From: Thermomicrobiales bacterium
Lineage (GTDB): Bacteria; Chloroflexota; Chloroflexia; Thermomicrobiales; UBA6265
DNA: 64,000 nucleotides
Direction of reading: 5' to 3'
Assembly (NCBI GenBank): GCA_030447415.1
Contig: JAUJOZ010000003.1
Span: 83,532-147,531, forward strand
Each line of letters starts with the position of its first letter. Within the stretch, counting starts at the first letter, position 1. Under the pieces are notes generated by a model that was not told the DNA's origin, ran no database searches, and was given only the letters and a program-made list of their open reading frames with translations. Position numbers and translations under genes: made by a program. Shown here in pieces: positions 54,739-63,894 of this stretch.

Positions 54739-55431
54739 ATGGCGGTGGCCACGGGCCTTCAGGAGCGGATCGAGGCGGTGCGGGCATCGGTCGCCTGCGC
54801 GGCAGAGCGAGCAGGCCGCGGAGCCGACGCCGTGACGCTTGTAGCGGTGACAAAGACGGTGGATCGGTCCGTTGTCGACGAGGCCTACGCGCTCGGCCTA
54901 CGGCACTTCGCCGAGAACCGCGTACAGGCCGCAGCAGCCAAGTTCGCACGACCGCTACCACCCGAGGCGACGTTGCATCTGGTCGGCCAGCTCCAGACGA
55001 ACAAGGTCCGACCCGCGACCACGCTGTTCAGCATCGTCGAATCGGTCGACCGCGCGTCGTTGGTCGACGCTCTCGAGAAGGAGGGCGCGCGGGCCGGACG
55101 CGTCATGCCGATCCTGCTTCAAATCAACGTCGCGGGCGAGCGGCAGAAGGCGGGTTGCTCCCCAGACGCTGCGCCGACCCTGCTCGCCCATGCCCTGAGC
55201 TGTCCCCACCTCGCCGTCCGAGGTCTGATGACGATCGCGCCCCTCGTAGACGATCCCGAGGAGACGCGCCACGTCTTCCGCGGGTTGCGAGAGCTCCGCG
55301 ACAGGTTGATGCGGCACGACGGACGCGTCGAGCTCGGCATATTGTCGATGGGCATGAGCAACGATTTTCACGTGGCGATCGAGGAAGGCGCGACCCACGT
55401 CCGGATCGGGCGCGCCGTCTTCGCTGGGTAG
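54739..55431 (+). CDS. yggS: YggS/PROSC-type PLP homeostasis protein
   Basis: 230 residues, the usual length. The PLP lysine is in VTLVAVTKTVDRSVVDEAYA; HFAENRVQAAAAKF, LHLVGQLQTNKVR and LSMGMSNDFHVAIEEGATHV are diagnostic of this single-barrel fold-III family. It buffers intracellular pyridoxal phosphate rather than catalysing a known reaction. GGAGGAG precedes the ATG. Together with the two genes before it, it forms a plus-strand operon. Confidence 0.96.
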   Translation: MAVATGLQERIEAVRASVACAAERAGRGADAVTLVAVTKTVDRSVVDEAYALGLRHFAENRVQAAAAKFARPLPPEATLHLVGQLQTNKVRPATTLFSIVESVDRASLVDALEKEGARAGRVMPILLQINVAGERQKAGCSPDAAPTLLAHALSCPHLAVRGLMTIAPLVDDPEETRHVFRGLRELRDRLMRHDGRVELGILSMGMSNDFHVAIEEGATHVRIGRAVFAG

Positions 55432-55531
55432 CGGTCAAGCTGACGACGGCTGGAATGGTCCCCGGGATGTTTCGTTCACGGCCGCCAACGGTCGCCTCCC
55501 GCACCGCTTAGCCGCCCGTCGATCTCGGTTG

Positions 55532-58426
55532 TCACGGGCTCGGTGTCGCCACCGGTGCCGGTGTCCCAATCGGACCGGCACCTACCTCACCTGCCAGTTG
55601 CTGCAGCAGCGCCTCCAGGGTTTGCTGTTCGCGACCATAGGTCGCCCAGTCGCCCGCACGCAAAGCTGTTTGGGCTCGCTCGTAGGCCGCCAGCGCCTGC
55701 TCCGCCAGGCTCCGCCCCTGCTCCCCGGCTTCTGCCGCAGGCGGCTCGCCGGCGGTCTGACCAACCGGCGGGCTCGCGGGCTCGTTCGCCGGTGGTGATG
55801 GCCCAGCGAACGCTGGGCCACCGCCTGTGACCGCGGCCAGGGCGTCCGCGAGCGTGGCGCGCATGACGACACGTTCGTTCGACGCCACGATAACGTAGCG
55901 CAGCTCCGTTGGCGCCCCTTCCGTTTCCGTTGCTTGCAGGTAGAGCGGCTGTATGTAGAGCACGGTTTCGCCGACCGGAATCACTAGCATGTTGCCGCGA
56001 ATAACCCGCGATCCGGCCTGGTTCAGCAGTGTGATCTGACTGGATATGTCCGGTTCCTGGTTGATGCGGGCGTCGATCTGCTGCGGGCCGTAGACGGTCG
56101 CCTGGCGCGGAAAACGGTAGGAGACAAGGCGCGGGTCGCCGGCCTCGTCAGTCTGCGCGGCCACCCAGGAGGTCATGTTTTGGCGTCCAACGGGAGTGTA
56201 GGGGAGGATCAACCGGAAGGCTGGCTGCTGCTCGCCCGGTAGGGTCGAGACAACGTAGTAGGCCTCCATTCGTTGCGTCTGGCCGCCAAGCTGCTCCTGG
56301 GCAACCGCCCACCGATCCTCCCCGTTGTAGAAGGCGGTCGGGTCGGTCACGTGGTACGAGGCAAGCGCCTCAGCCTGGAGATCGAACAGCCGCTCCGGGT
56401 AGCGGAAGTGATCGGCGACCGCGGGCGGCGCATCCGCGACCGGGGTGAAGAGGTCCGGGAAGATGCCATCGTACGCGTCGGCAATCGGGTCGGGTGAGCC
56501 GGTTCGGTAAAACGTCGTCGTGCCGTCGTAGGCGTCGACGACGACCTTGACCGAATTGCGGACGTAGTTGATCCCCTCGACGCGCGAGGCGTCCGGGAAG
56601 CGGTCGCTGACGGTGTACGCGTCGACGATCCAGACGAGTCGGCCGTCGGCGACCACGATATATGGGTCGGGGTCGTAGGTGAGGAAGGGGGCGACGGCCT
56701 GGGCACGGCCGACGACGTCGCGGCGGAGCAGGACGCGGGAGTCCTCATCCAGCTCGCCGCTAAACAGGACACGGCGGTCCCGCAAGTACGCGGCGAGGAC
56801 GAGCCTCGTGAGGTAGCGGTCCAGTGCGATGGAACCGACTGCGGCACCGGCGTAGCGAGTCGGCTCGGACACCCCCTGGAGTCCCGTGTACTCGACCTCG
56901 CCGGTGTTGACCGCGACCCATTCGCCGGGTCGCTCACCGAAGTAGATCTCAGGCCGCTCGACCTGGATCGGCTCCTCGTCCGTTGGAGGAATGGCCCCGG
57001 CGAGATAGTGGGGGAGCCCCTGGGCTGTTGCCTCGCTTGCCGGACTGACCACCACGCCGTATCCATGGGTGTAGACCAAGTGGCGGTTGACCCACGACCG
57101 CTGCGCGGCGGCCGGTAGCCCCGCGAGGTCGAATTCCCGCGCGGCAACCACCACCTGGCGAAGTTGCCCGTCGATCGTGTAACGGTCCACGTCGACATCG
57201 TTGAAGACGTAGTACCCCGCGAGCGCCCGCAGTTGCTGAAACGTCGCCCGAATGATGCGGTAGTCCCACAGCCGGACGTTGGCGAACGTCGCCGACTGCG
57301 CGGCGAGGGTGCCCGCGTCCGGGACGCCTTGACCACTGAGCTCGCGACTAGCGATCCCATCGAGCCCGAACGCGGCGCGGGTCATGGCGATATTGTCGGC
57401 GATGTACGGACGCTCCCGGCTCAGCTCGCTTGGCTCGACGACCGTTTGCTGCACCGCGGCTGGGGCGATCCCGCCGAGCAGGACCGCGAGCACGCCCCAG
57501 GCGATGACGGCGCCGGCGAGCAACCGCAGCCGAGTCCGGAAGGCATTAGCGATCAGCAGCGCCGCGACCACCGCGGACGCCAACGCTAGGGCGTAGTTGG
57601 CCCAGCGGGTGACGTTGACGTCGGTATATCCTGCGCCGAACACAGCCCCGCGCGTTGAATACAACAGCTCGTAGTTTGCGAGGAGGAATCCGACGCTGAC
57701 GAGCAAGAGGAGGAGGCTACCCAGCGCCAGCAGGTGCGCACGGACGCGCGACGGGAGCCGTCGGATGTCTGCCCGTTGCAGACCGAGCCGGAGCGCGTAG
57801 ACAAAGGCGGTCCCCAACACGGTTACGATGGCGAGCGACAGCGCGCCATTCCGCAGGCTGGTCAGCGCCGGCAGAGTGAACACGTAGAACCCAACGTCCC
57901 GGCCGAAGACAGGATCGGCGACGCCGAAGTCGCCGCCCTGCACCGCCATCAGCCAGGTGGACCACCGAGCCGACGCAGCCGATCCCGCCACGAGGAAGAC
58001 CGCGACCGCGGCCGCGAGCAGCGGCCACCTGAGGAACCGCTCGCCACGGCCGCTCACGAATCTCGACATCCCGGTCGGGGTCGCCGACCCACCATGCCGC
58101 CAGCGGAGCGCGTAGGCGAGGTTCGCCCAGAAAAAGGCGGCTGCCACCCCGCCGCCGAGGAGGAACGCGATTGCGCGTGCCGCGTAGCGGGTCGTCAAGA
58201 CCGACCGGTACCCGATGCTGCCGAACCACCACCAGTTGACCCAAAAGGCCGCGGTGGTGTACACGAGGAGCAACAGGGCGGCTATCACCATCGCGGCGAT
58301 CATCATCCGACGCGTCGAGGGCGACGGGCGCCATGACGGGCCCGCCAGTGACGGACGCGGCGCTCGGCCTCCCCCGAACGGCCCCGGGCCGCGGTTGCGG
58401 TTGCGGTTGCGGTTGCGGTTGAACAC
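55532..58426 (-). CDS. UPF0182 (COG1615) large membrane protein
   Basis: 964 residues from GTG 58426. About seven helices in the first 330 residues (MMIAAMVIAALLLLVYTTAA, FWVNWWWFGSIGYRSVLTTR) precede a very large outside domain with UPF0182 marks: ERPYIADNIAMTRAAFGLDG, RLWDYRIIRATFQQLRALAG, YYVFNDVDVDRY, VYTHGYGVVVSPA, and LILPYTPVGRQNMTSWVAAQ. The C-terminal ~90 residues are a helical, Pro/Ala-rich tail. The function of the family is unknown. The N-terminus is an Asn-Arg repeat encoded by a hexanucleotide repeat. Confidence 0.94.
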   Translation of the reverse strand: MFNRNRNRNRNRGPGPFGGGRAPRPSLAGPSWRPSPSTRRMMIAAMVIAALLLLVYTTAAFWVNWWWFGSIGYRSVLTTRYAARAIAFLLGGGVAAAFFWANLAYALRWRHGGSATPTGMSRFVSGRGERFLRWPLLAAAVAVFLVAGSAASARWSTWLMAVQGGDFGVADPVFGRDVGFYVFTLPALTSLRNGALSLAIVTVLGTAFVYALRLGLQRADIRRLPSRVRAHLLALGSLLLLLVSVGFLLANYELLYSTRGAVFGAGYTDVNVTRWANYALALASAVVAALLIANAFRTRLRLLAGAVIAWGVLAVLLGGIAPAAVQQTVVEPSELSRERPYIADNIAMTRAAFGLDGIASRELSGQGVPDAGTLAAQSATFANVRLWDYRIIRATFQQLRALAGYYVFNDVDVDRYTIDGQLRQVVVAAREFDLAGLPAAAQRSWVNRHLVYTHGYGVVVSPASEATAQGLPHYLAGAIPPTDEEPIQVERPEIYFGERPGEWVAVNTGEVEYTGLQGVSEPTRYAGAAVGSIALDRYLTRLVLAAYLRDRRVLFSGELDEDSRVLLRRDVVGRAQAVAPFLTYDPDPYIVVADGRLVWIVDAYTVSDRFPDASRVEGINYVRNSVKVVVDAYDGTTTFYRTGSPDPIADAYDGIFPDLFTPVADAPPAVADHFRYPERLFDLQAEALASYHVTDPTAFYNGEDRWAVAQEQLGGQTQRMEAYYVVSTLPGEQQPAFRLILPYTPVGRQNMTSWVAAQTDEAGDPRLVSYRFPRQATVYGPQQIDARINQEPDISSQITLLNQAGSRVIRGNMLVIPVGETVLYIQPLYLQATETEGAPTELRYVIVASNERVVMRATLADALAAVTGGGPAFAGPSPPANEPASPPVGQTAGEPPAAEAGEQGRSLAEQALAAYERAQTALRAGDWATYGREQQTLEALLQQLAGEVGAGPIGTPAPVATPSP
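58391..58421. repeat. Hexanucleotide (GCGGTT)n repeat in the UPF0182 start
   Basis: About five GCGGTT units on the plus strand encode the Asn-Arg dipeptides directly after the start codon of the UPF0182 gene. Copy-number slippage would add or remove whole dipeptides without a frameshift. Confidence 0.85.
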
Positions 58427-58545
58427 GGCGCTCCCAGACGTGGCCGGTGTCCCGGCGAGCGGCAGATCGCGGTCGAGTGCCCTGGAAGTCTACCCCGGAG
58501 CGTCCCGCTCCCGGGCGGCAGGCAGCGGAAGGAACGCGGCAACCG

Positions 58546-59361
58546 GTGGTACTCCATATCCGGAGCCTGGGCAGCGGCAGCTCCGGCAACGCGCTGCTCC
58601 TCGATACGGGGAACGCGGCGATCGTCATCGACTGTGGTGTGGGCGTCCGCGCCCTCGCGAACGGATTGGCCGCATCCGGTCGCTCTCTGCGCGAGCTCGA
58701 TGCCGTCTTCCTCACCCATGAGCACGGGGACCATGTCCGGTCACTGCCGAACGCGGTACGGGCTGGCGTCCGGCTCGCCGCCACCGCCGGCACCGCTCGC
58801 GCGGCGGGGGTCCCGTCTCACCTGTGGGAGGAGGTTCGTGTTGGCCGCGAATGCCGGGTCGGTGGCCTCACCATCACGCCGTTGCGCGTGTCGCACGATG
58901 CGGCGGAGCCTTGTGGCTACCACGTGCGGAGTGACGATGCGGCGATCACCGTGGTGACCGACATCGGTTGTGGTGACGAAGCGCTCGACGAGTTCCTCGC
59001 GGCATCCGACCTGATCGTGCTCGAAGCGAACCACGACGAGGCGATGCTGCGCCAGGGACCTTATCCTGCCCACCTGAAGCGCCGCGTCCTCTCCGACGTC
59101 GGCCATCTCTCGAACGCAGACTGCGGGCGACTACTGCTCCGTGCGCTGAACGGCACGGGACGGTCGCGCACGATCTGGCTCGCCCACCTCTCGCAGACCA
59201 ACAACCGACCTCCACTCGCGCGCGACACCGTTGCGCGGGCGCTGGCGGCGGCCGGCACGCCCCACGAAGTGGTGCCGCTCGCCCGCCATGGTCACGAGCC
59301 GCTTTGGCGCTGCGGCGATCGGCCGTCGGTGGCCGTCCAGATGCCGCTCCTGCTGTCGTAG
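58546..59361 (+). CDS. Metallo-beta-lactamase-fold hydrolase (YycJ/WalJ-like)
   Basis: 271 residues from GTG 58546 (AAGGAA 11 bases upstream); an in-frame start at 58447 is possible but would overlap the UPF0182 promoter. The fold motif is FLTHEHGDHVRSLPNAV, after HIRSLGSGSSGNALLLDTGN; later metal ligands are in RVSHDAAEPCGYHV and VTDIGCGDEALDEFL, with LSNADCGRLLL and VVPLARHGHEPLW at the end. YycJ-type proteins are exonucleases linked to DNA replication control. It is divergent from UPF0182. Confidence 0.9.
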   Translation: MVLHIRSLGSGSSGNALLLDTGNAAIVIDCGVGVRALANGLAASGRSLRELDAVFLTHEHGDHVRSLPNAVRAGVRLAATAGTARAAGVPSHLWEEVRVGRECRVGGLTITPLRVSHDAAEPCGYHVRSDDAAITVVTDIGCGDEALDEFLAASDLIVLEANHDEAMLRQGPYPAHLKRRVLSDVGHLSNADCGRLLLRALNGTGRSRTIWLAHLSQTNNRPPLARDTVARALAAAGTPHEVVPLARHGHEPLWRCGDRPSVAVQMPLLLS

Positions 59362-59532
59362 CTGGAGGCAACAACCCCATCGGCTTCTGGGACGGCACCA
59401 GAGCGGAACCCGAATCTGCAGGGATGCCGCTCCCGGCCGGTTTCGTCGGGCATTCCGGCTATACTCGGGATCGTACCCCGGCGGGGCGTACCGTCCACCT
59501 ATCCTCGACCATTCCTGCTGAAGGAGCCAACG

Positions 59533-59901
59533 CTGTCCGCCCTCGCGCTGCTGCATGACCGGCTCGCCACGTCTGTCCTGCTCTTTGTGGCCGCCGTCGG
59601 GCTGTGGGGCCTGTGGAGTTTTGCACGGGGCGGCACCCTTTCCGGGAGCCTCGCGGGTGCCCTCGCGATTGGCCAAGGGCTGATCGCGGTCCAGGTTCTC
59701 GCCGGTGTCGCGCTCTACGCCCTGGGTGGGCGGCCAACGAGCGTGGTGCATTACTTATACGGCATCACCGCGCTCCTGATCTTACCGTTCGTCTGGACGT
59801 ACCTGCGGGAGCGGGATCGACGGCAAGCACTGCTGTTCTACAGCCTTGTCATGCTCTTCATTGCCGGCCTCGCCGTCCGTGGCATGACCACCGGAGGTTG
59901 A
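59533..59901 (+). CDS. Small four-helix membrane protein, probable CTG start
   Basis: 122 residues. The frame starts with CTG at 59533, six bases after a perfect AAGGAG, and reads LSALALLHDRLATSVLLFVA; the first conventional start (GTG 59587) would remove part of the first helix. Four helices follow (LAIGQGLIAVQVLAGVALYA, HYLYGITALLILPFVWTYLR, LLFYSLVMLFIAGLAVRGM). It is recognisable as a conserved small Chloroflexi membrane protein, but its function is unknown. Confidence 0.7.
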   Translation: MSALALLHDRLATSVLLFVAAVGLWGLWSFARGGTLSGSLAGALAIGQGLIAVQVLAGVALYALGGRPTSVVHYLYGITALLILPFVWTYLRERDRRQALLFYSLVMLFIAGLAVRGMTTGG

Positions 59902-60126
59902 GGCTCAGCGCCGGCTGCGCCGGCCAGCGTGAAGTCTGCCGTTGATCAACATCGCTCCACCGTCCCGCTTGTATACGCGGGGCTTCTTTAATTCTCAGCA
60001 CAACCCTGCACCGATCGCGAGTGTCCCGCCACTTTTGGAGCCCTGGCGCGTTCTCGAACGCCCGAACGCGGCGCGCAGTCGTATCCCCCATTAGTCCTAC
60101 ATTAACAGCGAACGTTCGCGCCATTA

Positions 60127-60155
60127 TTGACAATACCGGTACGTGCGCGTACAAT
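60127..60155 (+). promoter_or_regulatory. Near-consensus sigma-70 promoter of the excisionase-type gene
   Basis: TTGACA (60127-60132), 17 bases, TACAAT (60150-60155). The spacer ends in the interrupted palindrome GTACG-TGCG-CGTAC, and CGTAC motifs recur downstream, so a repressor, perhaps the gene's own product, may bind here. Confidence 0.8.
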
Positions 60156-60221
60156 CCGACCGTACAGTCCTCCGCGTACGCTGCCAGCGGCTCGTGTGGA
60201 CATGGTCAGAAAGGAGCCAGC

Positions 60222-60752
60222 GTGGAGGCCGAGCCTCGCGACTACGAGGACGTGATGGATAATGCGCTGCAGCTGGTCTACAGCCATCATCATCGCCTCA
60301 TCTCCCAGTTGTACCCCGCCGCGTTCCAGCCGCTGACGCTTGAGCAACTCCGCCACGGCCCGCTCGGGCAGGACCTGGAGCGGCTGTCCTTGCTTGCTCG
60401 CGGGCAGACTCGCGAGCCAAAGGAGCGCGTGCTGGCGGCCATCGAATCGGTCGTCCAGCTTCTGTTCTGGCCTGCCGCCGCCGACGACTACACGGTCCCC
60501 CGCTCGTTCTGGGACACCGATCTCGGCCGCATGATGGCCCTCGCGAAGTATCGAGCGTTCGATCCGGCGGAACTGGTTAGCATCGGCAACGCCGCCCAGC
60601 AACTCGGTGTCACCCGGCCGACCATCTATCGCTGGATGGACGACCGCACGCTCAACTACGTTCGGGACGACATGAGCGGCCGGACGTTCGTCGTCCGCCG
60701 CGATATCGACAACCTGAAGCGAGTGGCGGCGGAGTTTGCGGCCCAGGAGTAG
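60222..60752 (+). CDS. Excisionase/MerR-type helix-turn-helix protein
   Basis: 176 residues from GTG 60222, with AAGGAG five bases upstream. The N-terminal ~110 residues are helical (MDNALQLVYSHHHRLISQLY, ERVLAAIESVVQLLFWPAAA). The C-terminus has an excisionase-family HTH: LVSIGNAAQQLGVTRPTIYR, then WMDDRTLNYVRDDMSGRTFV. That is the winged-helix DNA-binding fold of MlrA-like and Xis-like proteins. It is probably a transcriptional regulator; the target is unknown. A strong promoter precedes it and a hairpin terminator follows. Confidence 0.8.
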   Translation: MEAEPRDYEDVMDNALQLVYSHHHRLISQLYPAAFQPLTLEQLRHGPLGQDLERLSLLARGQTREPKERVLAAIESVVQLLFWPAAADDYTVPRSFWDTDLGRMMALAKYRAFDPAELVSIGNAAQQLGVTRPTIYRWMDDRTLNYVRDDMSGRTFVVRRDIDNLKRVAAEFAAQE

Positions 60753-60790
60753 CGCGCGACGACGATGTTGGTCGCCGATACGGAATAGAT

Positions 60791-60822
60791 GACGCGGCCC
60801 TGAGGATCTCCGGGGCCGCGTC
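60791..60822 (+). terminator. Hairpin terminator after the HTH gene
   Basis: GACGCGGCCC and GGGCCGCGTC form a 10-bp stem with a 12-base loop, followed by GTTGTTT. It also separates this gene from the converging alr gene. Confidence 0.75.
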
Positions 60823-60832
60823 GTTGTTTGCC

Positions 60833-62050
60833 TCACATGTCCTGGGACGGATCGCTCCCTGCGGCGAAAAGCCCAGCGTCCGCTTCATGGAGACCGGACA
60901 GGTCCTCCACGGCAACAACCTCGCTCGCGCGTACGTAGTGACGCGGCACACGCGGAGCGATGCCGGTCGCCATCTCATAGGGAATGGTGCCCACCATGCC
61001 CGCCAAGTCCACCAAGCCCGGCGCCCCCGCCGCCTCTCCGACAACGACCACCTCGTGGCCGGGTTGTACCTGCACGCCCGCCGGTACGCCGATCACCGTC
61101 TGATCCATGCTGATGCGGCCGCGCACGGGCGCCGGCCTACCACCAAGGGCCACCCAACCGAGCCCTGACAGCGAGCGGGGATAGCCGTCGGCGTAGCCCA
61201 GCGGGACCAGTGCCGCCTGTTCGAACATCTCCGCGCGGTACGTTCGCCCGTACCCCACGGTGTCGCCCGGCGCGAGGTCGATGATCCGGGCGACGCGGCT
61301 CCGCACGCTGAGCACCGGCCGCATTCCCGACAGGAGCGGGATGTCGGGCGACGGTGGGAGACCGTACAGCGCAATGCCGACGCGCACTAGGTCGTAGTCG
61401 TAGCGTCGCGAGCGCAGCGTCGCCGCGCTGTTCGCCGCGTGCAACTGGGGCGGTCGGATACCGCGCGCCGCAAGCTCCTCCACGGAGCGGTCGAATCGGG
61501 TAGCTTGTTCGGAAGTGAAGCCCTCCTCAATCTCATCGGCGGCCGCGAAATGGGTGAAGACTCCCTCCAGCGCAAGCTCCGGTGACGCGGCGACGCGAAC
61601 TGCCAGCGCAATCGCCGCCTCCGGCATGGCACCGTAGCGCCGCATGCCAGTGTCGATCTTGACGTGGACGGGCGCTGGGCCCGGCAGCCGCAGCCGGCAC
61701 GCCTCCGCCTCAACCCGATCCATTACCGGGTCGTCGGCGACGGTCAGGCTGAGACCACCGCGGAGGGCGCTTCCGATCTCGGGGAAGTCGATCGGACTCA
61801 GGACGAGGATCGGAACCTCGATGCCAACGGTCCGGAGGCGAAGCCCTTCGGCAACGGTGGCGACCGCGAGCTGGGCGGCACCGGCCTGCACGGCGCTGCG
61901 GGCGATCATGGCAGCGCCGTGACCGTACGCGTTCGCCTTGACGACCGCCATAAGACGACAGCCGGGCCGTAGCGAGGCGAGGACCCGTCGCACGTTGGAC
62001 TGGAACGCATCGAGGTCGACGATGGCCCGCGTAGCCCGCTGGTCGGCCAT
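60833..62050 (-). CDS. alr: Alanine racemase
   Basis: 405 residues from ATG 62050. The PLP lysine is in LMAVVKANAYGHGAAMIARS; the catalytic Tyr region is VGYGRTYRAEMFEQAALVPL; HVKIDTGMRRYGAMPE, GVFTHFAAADE and GRISMDQTVIGVP complete the pattern. It interconverts L- and D-alanine for peptidoglycan. A GTG at 62092 in frame is an alternative start. It is the last gene of a minus-strand run (acpS, nnrD, CBS, alr). Confidence 0.96.
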   Translation of the reverse strand: MADQRATRAIVDLDAFQSNVRRVLASLRPGCRLMAVVKANAYGHGAAMIARSAVQAGAAQLAVATVAEGLRLRTVGIEVPILVLSPIDFPEIGSALRGGLSLTVADDPVMDRVEAEACRLRLPGPAPVHVKIDTGMRRYGAMPEAAIALAVRVAASPELALEGVFTHFAAADEIEEGFTSEQATRFDRSVEELAARGIRPPQLHAANSAATLRSRRYDYDLVRVGIALYGLPPSPDIPLLSGMRPVLSVRSRVARIIDLAPGDTVGYGRTYRAEMFEQAALVPLGYADGYPRSLSGLGWVALGGRPAPVRGRISMDQTVIGVPAGVQVQPGHEVVVVGEAAGAPGLVDLAGMVGTIPYEMATGIAPRVPRHYVRASEVVAVEDLSGLHEADAGLFAAGSDPSQDM

Positions 62051-62096
62051 GGCGCTGTTCTCGGCGGGCACAATAGATTGAGGTACCGACACTCTG

Positions 62097-62615
62097 TCAG
62101 CGACCCGAGACGGCCGGCGCGCGATCGTCCATTGCCTCGCCCTCGAGTCGGGCAATCACGCGCACGAGGTCGGCGCGCGAGACGATGCCGACCAGTGCGA
62201 GACTCTCGTCCACCACCGGTACGGGGTTGACTTGCTGCTCGACCATCAACGTCGCCAACTGCGCCAGCGAGGCCGAGGCCCGAATGTTGTAGACGGGTGC
62301 CGACATCAGCTCGCCGGCGGTCACCGCCAGCACCCGCCGCAGTTCCTCGTCGAAGTCGCGGCCCGCGTCGGCAACAAAGATCGCGTCGAGGAATGGGACG
62401 ACCGTCGGCACCGCCACGTCGGCTTCCCGAGCGACCAAGTCCGCCTCCGTGACGATTCCGACGATGACGCCGGCATCGACGACCGGCACGCCCGGGAGAC
62501 CCGCGTCAGCCATCAGCCGCGCCACCATCGCCACCGAGTCCGCCGGTGAGACGGTCGGCACCTCGGTCCGCATCAGGTCAGCCACCGTTGGCCCGTCGGT
62601 GCCTCCGTTAACCAC
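62097..62615 (-). CDS. Tandem CBS-domain protein
   Basis: 172 residues from GTG 62615, overlapping the end of nnrD by eight bases. Two CBS motifs are clear: VADLMRTEVPTVSPADSVAM to GVIVGIVTEADLVAREADVA, and ELMSAPVYNIRASASLAQLA to LALVGIVSRADLVRVIARLE. Such stand-alone CBS pairs sense adenine nucleotides or other ligands. The partner enzyme is unknown; position suggests a link to NAD(P)-repair or cell-wall genes only loosely. Confidence 0.9.
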   Translation of the reverse strand: MVNGGTDGPTVADLMRTEVPTVSPADSVAMVARLMADAGLPGVPVVDAGVIVGIVTEADLVAREADVAVPTVVPFLDAIFVADAGRDFDEELRRVLAVTAGELMSAPVYNIRASASLAQLATLMVEQQVNPVPVVDESLALVGIVSRADLVRVIARLEGEAMDDRAPAVSGR

Positions 62616-63657
62616 CGAGCGCCTCCCTGTCTCCTTCGAGAATCGCGAGCTCCTGAGCAATCGCGAGCGGGAGGTCACTGGCGACAAGACCGAGCGTGCC
62701 CGTCGTGCGCTCGACCCGTCGCGCTGCCCTGCCGCCAACGTAGATCGCGAGGGCGGCGGCCTCGAGCGGCGCCACGCCCTGAGCGAGGAAGGCACCAATC
62801 GTGCCGGCGAAGACGTCCCCCGTGCCGGCGCTGGCCAGCGAGAGCGGGGCGTCGGCGGCGACGACCGTTCGCTCGCCGTCGGAGGCGGCCGTGTAGCCAT
62901 ACTTGAGGACGACGACCTGTTGCCAGTCGTTGGCGGCGGCGCGGACTACGCCGACCGGATCGGATACCACCTCGTCCGCGTTCGTGCCAAGCAATCGGGC
63001 CATCTCCCCGATGTGTGGGGTGAGCACGGCGCGGCACGGAGGGATCGCCTCCCACCAACGTTCCTGCTTAGCGAGCCAGTTCAGGCCGTCGGCGTCCACG
63101 AGGAACGGTTTTCCGCTAGCGATCACGGGGCCGGGCTCTGCCGGCTTTTCGGACGCGGGAGCCCCGGCGTGGAAGCCCACCCCGGTCGTCCGCCCGGAGC
63201 CGCCGAAGCCAAAGAGGGCCCGAAGTAGGACCGCGGCCGCGTCGTCCTCGCCAAGACCGGGACCGATCACGAGCGCCGCCGACTTTTCCAGCTTCTTGGC
63301 AATCAGTTCCGTGGCGCGGCGCCCAGCACCCGGTGCGTCACTCTCCGGCAGCGGCACCATCGCCGCTTCAGGCACAGCCGTCGTTACGACCCCAGCAATC
63401 CCCCGTGGCAGGGCGACGTTCATGATGCCGGCCCCAGCCCGGCCGGCAGCTTGAGCGCAGAGAGCGGCTGCCCCGGCGAACCCTGGCGCGCCCGCGACGA
63501 TCAGCAGGCCGCCAACGCCCCATTTGTGATCCCCGAACGAGCGGCGCGGCAGAGCCTCCCTCGCCATCGCCTCGTCGATGAAGGCGTCGCCAGCCCCGAG
63601 ACGCGGCCGCGTACCACCCTCGCCAGCGGCTATTGCCATGGTTCCATCACCAATCAA
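62608..63657 (-). CDS. nnrD: ADP-dependent NAD(P)H-hydrate dehydratase
   Basis: 349 residues from TTG 63657, which directly follows the acpS stop and has GAGGGAG upstream; ATG 63639 is an alternative. The ribokinase-like fold is intact: HKWGVGGLLIVAGAPGFAGA, ALVIGPGLGEDDAAAV, LVDADGLNWLAKQ, AVLTPHIGEMARLLG and the catalytic Asp in ASAGTGDVFAGTIGAFLAQG. It repairs damaged NAD(P)H hydrates. The usual epimerase partner (nnrE) is not fused here, as the N-terminus is too short. Confidence 0.93.
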   Translation of the reverse strand: MIGDGTMAIAAGEGGTRPRLGAGDAFIDEAMAREALPRRSFGDHKWGVGGLLIVAGAPGFAGAAALCAQAAGRAGAGIMNVALPRGIAGVVTTAVPEAAMVPLPESDAPGAGRRATELIAKKLEKSAALVIGPGLGEDDAAAVLLRALFGFGGSGRTTGVGFHAGAPASEKPAEPGPVIASGKPFLVDADGLNWLAKQERWWEAIPPCRAVLTPHIGEMARLLGTNADEVVSDPVGVVRAAANDWQQVVVLKYGYTAASDGERTVVAADAPLSLASAGTGDVFAGTIGAFLAQGVAPLEAAALAIYVGGRAARRVERTTGTLGLVASDLPLAIAQELAILEGDREALGG

Positions 63658-63882
63658 TCACTCCCTCGTTCGCGCTGTGTCGCGACTACCATCGTCGCGG
63701 TGGGGCGCAACCACCGGCGCCCTGACCGCGACGACGAACGCCATGGCGTCGGTTCGAGAATGCGTGAGCGAGACACTGAAGTCAGTCAACCCCAGGGAGG
63801 CTGCCCGCTCCGCCGCCTGTCCGTGGAGCACCAACACCGGCTTACCGCGGCGGTTTGGCAGGATCTCCATCTCGCGCCAGCC
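63658..63882 (-). CDS. acpS: Holo-[acyl-carrier-protein] synthase, 3' part
   Basis: The minus strand reads GWREMEILPNRRGKPVLVLH, then GQAAERAASLGLTDFSVSLT and HSRTDAMAFVVAVR. This is the C-terminal half of AcpS, which attaches 4'-phosphopantetheine to acyl carrier protein. The N-terminal half (the D/E metal site and the FAAKEA helix) is missing: a stop occurs two codons upstream of the matched part and the flanking sequence changes character. Either the contig end is wrong or the gene is truncated. The acpS-nnrD-alr order is common in high-GC bacteria. Confidence 0.75.
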   Translation of the reverse strand, partial: GWREMEILPNRRGKPVLVLHGQAAERAASLGLTDFSVSLTHSRTDAMAFVVAVRAPVVAPHRDDGSRDTARTRE

Positions 63883-63894
63883 GTGGGAGCGTCA

